DNA of 64,000 nt. Origin: Saccharina japonica (lineage: Eukaryota; Sar; Phaeophyceae; Laminariales; Laminariaceae). The notes beneath the pieces were generated by a model. It did not search any database. It worked only from the letters and a program-made list of their open reading frames with translations, and was not told where the DNA came from. Made by a program: the position numbers and the translations under genes. This document shows positions 20,790 to 34,905 of this stretch, piece after piece (within the stretch, counting starts at the first letter, position 1; every line of letters begins with the position of its first letter). The stretch is taken from positions 1 through 64,000 of the forward strand of contig MEHQ01003762.1 of NCBI GenBank assembly GCA_008828725.1. The letters run 5' to 3'.

Positions 20790-23700
20790 GACTTGTGTGA
20801 GGCTTGCATGCTTGAGGTTTCAACCATGGAAAATAGAAGAAAAAAAAAACGAAAACGCTCGGCCACAGTATTGCTCGAAGCGCCACCTATACTCACCCGT
20901 TACCGATATCATATTTTAGCCTGCAGGGGATCGAAAAAACTTAGGGTCGCATAGGGTGTAGGGTACGCATGTTCCAGGGTTTCACATGCAAAAGCTTTTT
21001 TGCAGTAGAGGCACCCTGGACGTTAAGTGGCGCTGAGGAAAACGTATCGCAGAAGCACTTTTCGGTCTCAGGCACTTCCTGATAGAAACACACAGGAGGC
21101 GTGGCCGTCAGCCCAAAAGAGGGACAACGCTTATTTTGTCTGGCGTTCCTTGCTCAATCTCCATTCGGAGATACTAAATCGTCTAGCCTATGGAAGGCCA
21201 TCCAGACGACAAACCTCTCTTCCCTCCTTCTCCCCACCTACCCCTCTCTGCTGCTCCCGCCCTCCAAACCAAGCTACTACGTAGCCCTCCTGGAACATCC
21301 TCTGCATGGGCAAAAACTGTCGGAACGATACAGCCTTCCCTCCCCCCCTCGTCTTGCTTCTATTCCCCTCCCTCCTCCCTTCCCTTTCCTCCTCCCCCCC
21401 GGCCCCTTTCCCCCCCCCCCGCCGCCCCGCCCCCCCCCCCCCCCCCCCCTCCGCCTCCGCCCCCGTCCAGTCTATAGCCATACGACTGGGCCATGCATGA
21501 CATTCCCCCCCCCCCCCCCCCATCCCCTCCTCTAAGCACCTGCATAAGCTCCCTCGGCCCCGTCGCCACCAGCACAAACGCCGTCCAAGCGGGGTATGAA
21601 ACCCGTCGCCACTGTCCCGTCCTCCACGCCTTTTCAGGCACCGCCTCCGCCACCTGCAAAACCGCTCCCCTCAGCCCCGAAATGTCCACCTTCCCCTCCT
21701 TAACCAAACCTTCCGCCTCGAAGGTGGACTTCGTTTCCTTGTCCCCGTCCCCTCCCCCCCCCCTGCCACCGCCGCCTCCGATATGGCTACTACCGCCACC
21801 AGCCCCCCCACCAGCCTTTCCCCTCTTTTTAGGGGTAGGTTCCGGCTTTGAAAGTTTCGAGCGCTTCGCGGCGGGTGTAGTGGCGGTGGTGGCTGCTGAG
21901 GATGAGGAAGATGAGGCCTTTTTCTCCCCGGGGGGAGCGGCGGCGGCGGCGGTAGCGGCGGCAGCAGCCGCTGCCGATTTGGCGGCACTTTGTCGTCGGA
22001 GGGTGGCGAAGAGAGTACAAGACCCCAGGCAAACCTGCGAAGCAAGACACGATTGAAAAAAAAAAAAAAAAAAGTCGGATAGTCTTATTTAAGTCGGATA
22101 TTTTTTGGCAGTATGATATGCCCAGACGAAGAGAACACAAGACCCCAGGCGTACTACGGTTATTTTTTATGTGCCTGCACACATGCACCGCACATACAAA
22201 ACCTGTGAGGAGACGCGTGCTACGATAGAGGTATACGGTATACCTTTTTTTGGCTGAAACGTATGCACCGCACATACAAAACCTGTGAGAAGACGCGTGC
22301 TACGATAGAAGTGTACATAGGGTATACCTTTTTTTGGCTCAAACGTTTTCGGAATGATCGGGGGCTCCTCAGCCCAAAATTCGTCAGATTTTTTATTATC
22401 GTGTTGCAATAGTTTTCGTTGGCATACTTCGACCATGCGATTCTTCTTCGGGTGACTTACTGCAGTAATTACTTGCTATTAGTATAGAGCTCCTCAAGTG
22501 AGAGATTCCTCAGAAAAAAAATGGTGCAGCTGTACCTTGACCCTTTCAAGAACCGGTCCCCCGTCTTTGAGGCCAAACTACTAGGAATTAGTGTGGAATA
22601 TTTTTTTCAGTTCTGAATGGGTTAAGATAGCATGTGTCAGAAAGACAAGAAGCAAAAAATGCGGTAGCCGAATTACGCGCAACCATTGTATGTAATACCT
22701 GGCACTGTTCCACCGGAGATCCCCGCATAGAGCAGTCCACGGGGTGATGCCACAGCGACAGCGAGTCCATGCGACGGTACTTCTCCTGCCGATGCACACA
22801 AGCGGGATCGTCGGGCGGGGGCCAAGCGAACGAAAAAAAAAAATGTTTGAGATAATCCGAGTTACGTACTCAATATACACCCATCATCGTATTGGTTAGT
22901 GATGATACATGTTTGAGATAATCCGAGTCACGTACTCAAGATACACCCATCATCGTATTGGTTAGTGATGATACTGGGCATAGGGAAGAAGGGGGGGAGA
23001 GAGGGGGAGAGGGGGCGGGGGGGCGATTATGGAAATCTCGTGTTGGAAAAAGAACACAGCGAAAGTAACAGAAACCAACGACAATGCCAAAGGCTGTGTT
23101 GGCGTCGGTTGGCGACGACGATGCAAAACACGCCTCTCACTGCGTGAGCTAGACAACCAGGGTACCATTTTTTTTTGGCGGTCACCGCGGCTGGCGGCCG
23201 AGCTAGATCATTTGTACGGGGTGAAGAACCTCAACTCCACACAAGGGGAATGATCGTGTCACGCAGTGTGTATATGGGGAATGCTCATGTCACGCAGTGT
23301 GTATATGGTAAGGCACCCACAAGGCAGATGTGTAGTATACCCATTGCTGTCTCTGGAAGTGGCCACACCAGAACTCAAATCAAATTCATTGGAGGCTGTC
23401 GTCCTCATGCAAGTCCGCCTCACCAGCGGTTCTTATTAGGATGCAGCTCGCCCTTCATGCGACTCGCCCAACACCTCACGGCGCTTCACGCTTGGTGCTA
23501 GCAATGTCTGCCTGGTTGGCGAAAACCCAACGTGCTCCGTCCCGGCATTGTAGGGATGCGAGGGTCTATGGTCGTACGACTACGGCTATGCACTACAAGA
23601 GTACACCTCCCCCCCCCCTTCCCTCCCCCGCCTCCGCCCTATAAGTGCCACTTGCACACAAACATTACCTGCTTGCGACCTCCTCTCCCCACGCTCCCTT

Positions 23701-26700
23701 CCCGCTTCTCTTCCTGGTCCCCCCCCCGCGCCTCCTCCTCCTCCTCCTCCTCTCCCTCTCCTTCCAAGATAGGCTTGAGTTTCACTCTCAGCTGGGTTTC
23801 CATTTCCTTTGCGAGGCGTTTCTCGCTGCGTATAGGGCTGGAGTACAGGGTCTTGGCCTGCCGAACGGGGGTAGGGAAGCAAGAGGTAAACACGTCAAGT
23901 TTAACTTCGCTACGAGTTGTGCCACCCGTTATATGGGCTGCAGTCGGGACGACCTTCACAATCCGCACTGAGCAGATAGGAACGCACGTGTGCAGCTTCA
24001 AAAATTGGTTGACAAATAGCTCGACAAAAACCACCCCCCGATTTTCTCCCCCCTCCCCCGCGGCCATAGGACAACGGCCATGCACGACATGAGTACACCC
24101 CACCCCCCAATCCCCAACGCACTCACTCACTCCCCCCCCACCCACCGCCCCACTCCCTCCTTTCCCCACACCCCCGAACCCTACCCCCTCCCCAACCCGC
24201 CCTGCTACCCCCCCCCACACTCCCCGCGCGAGCGCGCAAGCAACGCGTTTCAACCCGCGCAGCCCAGCCCGTTCTCACCAGCTCCTCCACAGCATCCCCG
24301 CGGAAAATCGTCCACACTTCTTCCGCTGCTTCTCCGTCACCCTCGCCAGTAGCAGCAGCAGCAGTAGCAGCCGCAGCGCCCGCCGCATCCTTCTCGTCCC
24401 CCGCCTCTCCGGCCCCGGCCCCGGCCCCACCCCCGCTACTACCCGATGCGGAAGGCGGGCGTCCGGCGGCCGACAAGGAGGGACGGCCGCGCCCCCTCCC
24501 CTTAACCTTCACCAAGTCCTCCTTGGACAGGGCGCCCACGTAGACGGCGCCGGGGTCGCCGCGGAAAACCATGTAAACCCTCCCGTCGCGGTCGAGCCCC
24601 AGCGGTCTGCTCGTCGGGGACAGCTTCCTCCCCCGCGCGCGCAGCTCTCGCGCCCTCTCGGCCGCCTGCTGTCTCCGCCACTCCCGCCGCTCGCGCGCGA
24701 TTCTCGCTTCCGTCTCGCGCGCGGCTTGCGCCTCCGCCGCTGCCGCCGCCGCTTCCGCGGCTGCCGCGGCCGCGGCAGACGCGGCCGTGGCAGCGGCAGC
24801 CAAGGCTGCCGCCTGGGACGCGCTTATCCCGGCCGCCGTCGCCCCCGACGTCGCCCCCCGACTCGGGGTCGAAAACGGGCTGGTGTAAGTGCTGTGGGAG
24901 AACGAAGAAGCTTCGTCCTTGCTTCCGCTTCCCCCGCCCCCGCCCCCACCACCGCCGCCGCCCCCAGAAGAGGGAGCGGTAGGGGCGTAGTACGCGGGGG
25001 GAGCGCGGGCCCTCCTCGATCTTTCTTGCCTGGCGCTGGGGGCTCTCGTGGGCAGCGCGGAGGGGGGCGTCCGCGCTTTCAAGGTAGGTTTCGCTGTGGG
25101 TTTCGCCGCGGTTTTCTCTTCCTCCTCTTCTTTAGTTACTGGAGCGGCGTCGGTGGCGGTGCCGGTGTCGGAAGTGGCAGCGCTAGCGCCAGCGGTGGAG
25201 GCGGTAGCGGAAGCTGTGGTGCCAGCGTCAGCGGTGTCTTCGCCACCACCACCCCCATCTTCGCTAGCGCGGGGAGAGGTCACAGTCGCGGCAGCAGCCG
25301 CCGCCGCGGCCGCGGCCGGACTCTTCTTCTTCGGCACCGGTTTCTCCCTAACCGGGGTAACCGGCTCAAACGCAGGCGTTTTCTCCTTCCTCGCGCGTTT
25401 CGAGCGCCTCGACGGCATCGCTTCCGCGTCCTCTTCACGCTGCGCTCGCTCGGCGATTGCCACCGCCGCGGCCATAGCAGCGTCCTCCTCGGCGACTCTA
25501 GCGGCCTCCTTCTCCGCAGCCTCGGCCGCTTTCTGTGCCGCGGTTTTAGCGGCTTGCCCCCCTGCAGTCTCAGCGACAACCTCAACGGCCCCCTCCGCTC
25601 CCTCCTCCGTGGGAGACTCAGTTGGTTCCTCGGTAGGCTTCTCGGTGACCGCCTCAGTAGATGCCTCGGCGGCTTCACCGGCAGCTGCCTTCGTGGCTCG
25701 TTCAGCGGATTTCTCAGTGTCTTCCGCAGGGTCTTCCTCAATGGCTCTCTCCGCAGCTCCTTCTGTGGCTTCCTTCGGGGCTTCCTTCGGGGTTTCATTC
25801 GGGGCGTCCTTAGGGGCTTCCTTAGGGGCTTCCTTAGGTCCTCCTTCGGTGGCTCCTTCAGTGGCTCCCTCAGGGTCGTCCTTCGTCGGTTCCTTACTGG
25901 GTCCCTCAGGGACTCCCTTAGTGCCTGTCTCCGTAGCTTTCTCGACGGCTTTCTCAGGAGATTTCTCGGCAGCGGCCTCGACGGCATCGGTAGCGGCAAC
26001 ATCCCCCATGCTGTCGTCGCCGTCGCTGTCCCCTCCCGCATGTTCTGCACCCTCCTCCCTCTCCTTCGTCTCCTCGCCCTGCAGAGTCTCCTTCTCTACC
26101 TCCTTCCCGTTCTCTTTCTCCTTCACTTCCTCCCCTTTCTTCTTCCCCTCCACTGCCTCCTCCTCCTCCTCTCCCTCCCCCTTCCCCTTTTCCGCTGCCG
26201 CCTCCTCCACCTCCTCTTCTTCCATCTCGTCCTTCTCCGCTTTCTCTTCCCCTTCATCCGCCGAAGCTTCCTCCTCCTCTTCTTCCTCCTCTTCTTCCTC
26301 CTCCTCCTCCTCTTCTTCCTCCTCCTCCTCCTCTTCCTCCTCCTCTTCCATCGCGTCCTTATCCGCTTCCTCCGCGGACACTCCCTCTTCCTCCTCCCCT
26401 TCTTCAGCTGATGCCTCCTCCTCCTCCTCCCCTTCTTCTGCTGATGCCTCCTCCTCCTCCCCTTCTTCCGCTGATGCCTCCTCCTCCTCCCCTTCTTCCG
26501 CTGAAGCCTCCTCCCCCTCCTCGTCCACAGATGACACCTCCATCTCCTTCACCGAACCCCCCTCCCCCTCCTCCTCCCCCTCCCCCTCTTCCTCCTCCTC
26601 CTCCTTCTCTTCCTCCTCCTCTTCTTCCCATCCCCCCCCCCTCCTCCGTATCCGCCGCCTCTACCTCCTCACCCTCTTCCTCCTCCATGGCATCCTTCTC

Positions 26701-29700
26701 CCCTTCTTCCTCCTCCCCCTCCCCCTCCTCCTCACCCTCCTTGTCCGCCTTCGAGACGTCCGCTTCAGAAGACTTAGGAGACTCCTTTTCACCTTCGGCA
26801 GATGAAGCGCTAGCTGCTGCTTTCGACTCCTCCTTGCCGCCCTCTTCCTCGCCGCCTACATCCTCACTGCCCTCTTTTACAGCGCCGCCGCTACCGCCGC
26901 CGTTGCTGGCGCTTCCAGATCGAGTCCCCCCCCGGAGCCCCACCGGCCTGACCTTACCCTTACCCTTTCCGGTACCATTCTCCTCCGCCGACTCAAGCGA
27001 GGTGCTCTTTTTAGATCGAGCTCCGCCACCGCCGCTACTTCGACCACCGTCAACCCCCGCTCCTTTCCCTCGCGAGGCGGCCGGAGTAGACGCGGCTGCC
27101 CCCGCCGGTGGCACCGCCGCACCCGGAGAGAAGGACACAGGCGACGACTTCCCGTCACCCCCACCGCTACCGCTGCCCCCGCCGCTACCGCTGCCTCCGC
27201 CGCTGCCGCTACGGACAGGCGTCGCGCCGGCCTCCTGAGAGGCATCACCACCATCACCACCATCACCACCGCCGGGGGCTGTCGCTTCTTTCGCCTCGGC
27301 CCCATCCCCGGCGGCCCCATCCTCGGCCGCGGCATCTCCCTTGTCGGATGCGGCGTCCTGCACGGGAGTGGTCGCACCGCTTGAGGTGGGGGTGCGGGGA
27401 CGCTTTTTGGACAAGCCCACACCAGTACCTGTGCCACCTTCCTCCTCCGCTAGATTTCGGTAACGCAGCCACCTGGAGAAAGTGCACCGACGTGAGTCGC
27501 GGAGAAAGCGTAGAAGCGAAGGACGGGGGAGGGGACAAGGTGGAACTCTGCACCCGGGGAGAGGGGCGGGGGGGGAGCAACAGCGGCAATAACCAACACC
27601 GATACCGTCACCACAACCGACATCAACAGCAACCGTAGCACCAACAGCTACAGCAACAGCCACGAGACCTGCACAAACAAGACCAACAATAACATCAACA
27701 CCATCGGCACCTTAAACACCATCGATAATGACACCCAACACCAGCCCCAACCCCAACACCAACACCCCGACAGTGTCACCTCCAGACCAACACCAACACC
27801 AACTCTACCGCAAACCAAAAACACTATGAATAACACAAACACGTACACTACCACAAACAGCGACACCAGCACCGACACCCAACACCAGCAACCCCACCAA
27901 TACCTACGACGGGACCAACACCAACACCTACACTAGAGCCAACACCAGTACCAAGGCCAACATCAACGATACCGACACCAGTTACCGGCACCAACAACAC
28001 TGACACTTACACCCACACCAACACCAACAACGATAACGAAACCAACATCAACGCCAACACCAACAACGATCAGGACACCAATATCAACGCTAACACAAAC
28101 AACAACACACACCAAAGCCAACACTAACTCGGTCTCCAACACCAACCACGACACTTACCACCAACACCACCTACACCCACAACGACATCGACACCAACGC
28201 CGACACCAACACTCACACCCACACCAACATCACAACAACAACCACACCAACACCAACGAAGACACCAACACCGACACATGCGCCAATAGGACTGTTGAAA
28301 CTATTAAAGCCGCCACCCAGTACGAGGCAACAAGACCGTTGAAATGGCTGAAGCCGCCTTCCCTTTCGCTCACCTTTGGTAACAGCTCACGCACAGCCCG
28401 CGCGCGTAGTGTTTCCGGTCCGGGTGCGTGCAGCTGAAGTCTTGAGCGCGGCGTGGCGACCTGTGAACGATTAGACGTCAACAACGAGGTGAAACATGGA
28501 AGCGGCAACGACATCGGCAATGGCAATGGCAACGACCTCAAAAACAACACCTACAACACCACCAACACCAACACCAACAATAACAAGCAACAATACCGCC
28601 ACCAACACCGCCACCAAAACCAAACACCACCAATACCGCCACCAACAAAACCAACACTACCAACACCAACACCAAACACCAAACACCAACACCAAACACC
28701 AACACCAAACACCACCAACACCGCCAGCACCTACACCACCAACGCCATCAACAACAACGACAACAATAACGACAACGGCAGGCATCCGTGATATTTCAGT
28801 CCTCGGCCCGTGCACCTGTCGGAAAGCAGGTGAACCTTACCTCTCTCCCTCCAACAGGCTGACCACGAGCGGGTGAAAAGAAATAGACGGAAAAATAAAT
28901 AAACGAAAGACAAGAAAAATAGACACAACGAATAATCAACATACACGAGCAACAACACTGAACACACTACAAAACAAACTTGACAGTATACAGAAAATAA
29001 AACGCTCACAAAAAAACAACAGAACCAAGAACAAGAAATAACAGTTTGACCATAAGTACAAAACTACGACTGACCAAACAAACAGCGAACAGACATACTG
29101 CTGTTGGCCTGCTATATATGCTCGTGGGGGTCAGCAACATCACCACCAACACCAACACCACCAACACCACCCCCACCACCACCACCACCACCAACACCAA
29201 CACGAACACCACCAACAACACCAACACCAACACCAACACCACAATGCGAGGCTGGCTCACTTGAGTATTGGAACGCTGTCTCCCTCGAAGCGTTGCCTCT
29301 CCGACATGCTGCTAGCCTGTTTCTCCGAAGCCAAGGCCTCCGTCTCAAACCTTTGCACCCGCTCTTGCAAGATCTGCGCCGTCAAAGTGACAAGATGGTG
29401 CTTGTTATGAAAAAAACTACTACAAGTACGCCAGCTGTGAAATCGACCGTTTGAGTAACCGAATACCCAGCTTTCCAGGCTGCGTGATACGTCCGTTAAT
29501 GGCATCGTTTTGGGCATGTTGGCAGATGTCGGTAAGAGAGGGAAAGGCATGCAATATAAGTCTAAAAAGTGCGATAGCAGCGCTCGGTAAGAAATTACCA
29601 TACCGTTACTCGTATCCCCATGTCCGAGTGCTAGCACACGTCCCAAGAGAGCTAGCAGAATCAACCTTAAGGCTGAAGTTTTTACCCCTGTTCTCGTCAT

Positions 29701-32700
29701 CACCAGCATGTTCATCCTATTATTCTGTATGTCATCGTCTGTTTCGTAGACAAATACAAAGGGTATCCTTATCAGTGACCATATTTCAGGTTGTCATCGT
29801 TTTTTATCGTTCCATGATTGCGAATTCCTCGAACGTCCGACCATCGCGGGTGGGGTGGGGAACCCGGCTACTTTGGGCGAGGGCAAAGGGGGAGAAGCGC
29901 GACCGGGGGCCCTACTGACACTCTTCTCGGTGTTTAAGAATTTAGGGGAAACAGCAGCAGCAGCAGCAACGGAAACAACAACAGGAACCGTAACAACAAC
30001 ATTAACAACAGCGACAACAGACAACCAAGGGCGCCAATCAAACCGGACCAACTTCACCATCAACACCACCCACCTCCTCTCCCTAACGACACCTCCAGCG
30101 GAGGCACCCCCCCCCCACCCCCCACCCAACCCCACCCCCACCCCCGACTGCCTGCATCCCCACCTGCAAGCGCTCATTGACCCCTCCGTAAGGAAACATC
30201 AACAACAGCATAAACGACAACAGACGCCAACACCAACAACAACCCCACCCTCCCCTTCGCCCTGCTTTTGTTGCAAGCAATGTCTGCCTGGTCCTTCAAA
30301 ACCCGACGTGCTCCGTCCCGGCATCGTAGGGATGCGAGGGTCTATGGTCATACCACTACTGCCATGCATGACATGAGTACAGCGCCCCCCCTCCCCCCCC
30401 CAGACCGCCTCCATGCAACACCCACCTGCAAGTGCTCCTTAATCGGCCCCGTAGACACCGCCATATCGCACAGCCCGCGGAGAAGCCGCGTCCGCTCTCC
30501 CGGGGTAAAGACGGCATAGCTCTTCCTCCTCAAGAGAGATGCCAGGGCCAGCGACTTAGAGTCCAGCGTATCGCCACTCGTACCGTAGCCCGCGCCGCTC
30601 CCCCCCTTGCTGCGGCCGGCGAGGGTTGTGTCTTCTGGCGGGGGTCTGACAACGCAATCCCCCTCGAGGTCCCCAGCCCGAGCTTTCTCGAGCTCGTACG
30701 GGCTCAGCGGCAGCATTCTCTCGGCGCAACTATACAGGAGCTGGGTGCATTAAAAAAAAAACGAAACGAAACGAAACGAAACAAAAAACGCAAGAACGTC
30801 ACGTTTGCATCGAACAAGTTGGGGGTATATACAAGACGTAAAACGTAACGAAGTTTGCATTGAAGGGGCGGCAGCATTCTCTCGGCGCAAACGTAGAGGA
30901 GCTGGGTGTATAAACAAATCAAACAAAAACGGAAGGAACAAAAAAACGCACGAAAATTCGCAATAAATACGTTGGGTTTAAGAACAACGTATACAGAGAT
31001 AATCTAACTTCGCGTTAAAGGGGCTGGGTCACAAAAACAGCACGAAAGCTTGTGAGAAAAACTTGCAATCAAGCAGCTCGGATAACTTAACTGCAAAACG
31101 TCAGGAAGTTCACACTAAAGGAGCTGGGTTTAAAAAAAAAAGTAAAAGCACACCCTTACCAGCACGTAAGGTTGCAAAACGTTTAGAGTTGTGAGTGTGT
31201 GTGGGCGATCGTGCGCGTGTAGTTACAAGTGAGTTGATGTATGTTTACGCATGATAGCAGTGTGTGTAGTCGTGTTTTATAGGGCTGTGAGGTTGCTGGA
31301 CTTCGCGCTGCTAATTACTACTGTAGTATTGCGGGTGACCATAGTAAATACCTGGCCCCGTTGGCTGATAGGGTTTCGTAAAGCGACTGACGCAGCAGCC
31401 CTGTGAAGGATGAAGCTCCGGTACGGAACTATGTAAATAGGGCCTACGGTACACACGAAAACCTATATATTTACCCATTTTTACTAACCACACTTGGTCT
31501 TATTTTACTATGGTTCTCCGTAATAATTGAATTGCGAAAGAAACCCAACTGAAAAACCTGGATTCATCGACGAAAAACAACACTTCGAGCCTCGAGTCTC
31601 AAAATGCGCCAAGTCGATACAAAGGCGTGGAACGCCGCAAATTACCGCACGCAATTAACCATCAGATATACCTAGCCAACCAATGACTACATGGTAGCGG
31701 CTGGTCAGTCAACTCACAGCCCTAGTCTTTTGCAAGTGTAGGTTTTCGAGCGTGTGTGAAGGCGTGTTCACGAGAGCGTCGTGACCGGAGAAAACGGCGG
31801 GGGAGGGTGGGGGCGGGGATAACTGATTGGTCTAACAACAACAACAACAAAAATGGCACCACGGTGTCCGTCGCAGTACAAACTTCCAACACCTGAACGC
31901 ACTATGAACAGCGCTGTGTTGCGCCTGGGCCGTATGAAACGACGCGGAAAAGCTTGATGCCGCGTATTTGAGTCCCAAAGCCCAAACACCAGAAAACGAA
32001 AAACAAAATCCACAAGGAGTGGATGAGCCACCCGCACAAAGCAAAGTCTCACCACCTTGGTTGGTTGGTTGATTGGCGATTTGATTGATTGATTGATTGA
32101 TTGAGTAGTTAGTTGGTCCGCTTGTTATTTGGTTGGTAAATAAATGCTTTCTCGCCGCTTGCCCCCCCTTGCCCCTCTTGCCGGCTGCGGCCGCAACGGC
32201 GACGCCTCCGACAACAAAAAATCGTTCTCGTTTCCCGGGATCTCACCTGCGACTGCTGGAGAGCCACCTCCAACTCCTCCAGGGTCATTCTCTCCTCGTC
32301 CCCGTGAGCGTTCACGAGCACGTACCGTCCCCCAATCTTATCCCACGTCGAAACGACGGCTTCTCGCACGACCGTCGCGGCCTCCCCCTTCCTCCTCCTC
32401 CGTCTCCTCCGCCTCCTCCTTCTCCGCTTCTCCTTCTCCTCTTTCAACCTCTCCTTCTCCTTCTCCTTGTCCCCTTCCTCTCCCCCCTCTCCTTCCTCCT
32501 CCGCCTCCTCCTCTTCCTCCTCTTCCTCCTCCTCCTCGCTGTCGCTCAAGTCCGCATCGTCGCTACTGCCGCCGCCGCTGCCGCTTCCATCCTCACCACC
32601 AGAAGACGACCCTTCCTCGCTCTCCCCGGCGTCCTCCGGCACAAGACCGCGCCGCAGCACCAATCTAGCCACCACCGCACCCAACAACTCCGCGCGCGGC

Positions 32701-34768
32701 ACCTTAATCTTAGGACCGGTTGGTACAACCGCGCCCTTCGAACCGCTACCGCCCGAACCGTTCGCAGTTGCGCCGCTTCCGACTGACTTCGCACCGCCTC
32801 CGCTAGCCCGGGGGGATCCCGAGCCCTTCGACTTACCGCCTCCGTCCCACCTCTTACTGCCTGTCGTCTTTGAGCCAGCCTCCCGGCTAGCGGTTGCTGA
32901 CGCTGGCCACTGCGGCGCGGCGGCCCTCCAGCCCCCCCTCCCCGCGACGCGGCTGGGGCTAACGGGGGTCTCCGGCGCCGACGACACTGCTGGTTGTCTC
33001 GGCGTCCCGTCCCCCGCAACGCGGAGGGCCGATTTCCTCGGAGAGGACATCGCACCGTTCGCGACAAAGGTAGGGGGCGCAGTAGTAGCACCCAAAGCTC
33101 CCGAAGGTGGTGGAGGTTGTTTCGCGTAAGGACGGGAGGAGACCGAGGACGGAGGAGTTGGCGACGACAGACCCGGTCTCATCGACGACCCGACCCTCCC
33201 ATCCGGACCCACCACGCCGCTCTCAACACCGCCACCACCACCGCCGCCGCCTCCGCTCCCGCTAAACACCCCGGAAGGCGCGGCATAGCCGGCTTCCGGC
33301 ATGCCACCTTCCTTGGAAACCCCTGGCGCGAATTGTCCGGCCGACGCCGACGACGCCGCCGCCGACCCATCTCGGGGAAACGTAACTGACGGAACCGTCC
33401 CTGTTTCCGTCGCCCAACCAGCGTCACGACGGTGAGAGCTATCCCAACCAGAGGTACCCGAACCACCGTTCACGCGGTTCCCCAGCTCATGCTCCAGAGA
33501 GCCCACGCCGCCCCCGTGCTCCCCCCCCACCCCCATCCCTCGAATAGTGCTCCCTTCCCCCGGTCTAAGCACCGCCTCCGCCCCCGGCCGCTGTCCCATA
33601 GGTCCCCCCATCCCCTGGTTCCCGTCAGGCCCGACGCCTTCCGGCGACCATAGAAACGCATCCCTCCCGATGGCTCCTTCGGAACCAGGGTCGGCCGCTC
33701 CTACGCCTAGGGGCGCCCCGTGGGCATGTCCGAAGGTGCCAGCATCGCCGCCACCGTAGGCATCAAGCTTGCCCGCCCCGTCCTGACCGATCCCCCCTTC
33801 GTCCACGACACCCAGCGAGCCCGGCCGTCGATGGTCTCGTTCCCCGCGAGAGGGCGTCGCGTAGTAGCCGCCTCCTTCTCCGGCTTCGTCGAAAAAGGCT
33901 GTGGTGGGGGCTATTCTCGCCGCATTCGCTGCTGCTGCCGCCGCCGCCGCCGCTGCCGCTGCGGCCGCTTTCGCTCCTCCAACCTTTCTGAACAGCGGAG
34001 TCTGTGGTGAGGTTGCAACATCATCGGTAAGGAGGGGATGCCGGGGGGGGGGGGGAAGGGAGGTTCGTCGGGGGGTAATCATCTGCCTGGCACTTCACAT
34101 GGAAGTGGCTTGCAGTGCCTATGATGTCTTCACCTTTAGGCGAAAAGCCGGGCTTCTTCGAAACATAGTATACCACTCGACACTATACGACAATACCAAA
34201 TCACATCACGCGGCACTCAGTCTCTGCAACTACTCGTCCGCATACCTCTATATACTCGTAGCTCTCAAACAACCCTCTCCCGCTATTCTATCCTCCATCT
34301 CCCCCTCCCTCCCTCCTAAACCCATCACTCACTTCGTCGAACTCGTCACCGAAGCTCTTAGCAACCCTCTGCCTGCCGGTGCGCCTGGAGATGTCGCCGC
34401 CGCCGCCAACGCCAGCGCCGGCGCCGCCACCTTCCCCACCCCCACCCCCAACCCCACCCGCATCCCCGCGGCCTTCCATTCCACCTGCAACTCCCGTTAC
34501 ACCCCCAACGCTGTAGCTCTGACCTCTCCCGTTACCACCGCCGGCGCCACCAAACCCTCCACCGAAGTCACTCCCACCACCACCCCCACCGTCACCGCCT
34601 CCGCCACCACTACTGAAACCCCTAAAGGGGGGAGATGGAGGGATCGAGCCGCGGAAGGCGCCAGGCGCGCGAGAGCCGTTGGCGCCAACCCCGCCGTCGC
34701 TGCCGACGGCATTTCTGGGCGAGTAACTAAGTCGCTGCTGCTGTTGCAGCCGCTGCTGCTGCTGCCGC

Positions 34769-34833
<65 letters not shown>

Positions 34834-34867
34834 TTGCTGCTGCTGCCGTTGCCGCTGCTGTTGCTGT

Positions 34868-34905
<38 letters not shown>

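Noticed and set aside
24726-26805. Plus-strand frames of 561 and 585 codons
   Set aside because: They are antisense shadows of exon 22; the minus strand has domains (WHIM2, AT-hook) and splice phases, the plus strand only Ser/Arg/Leu low complexity.
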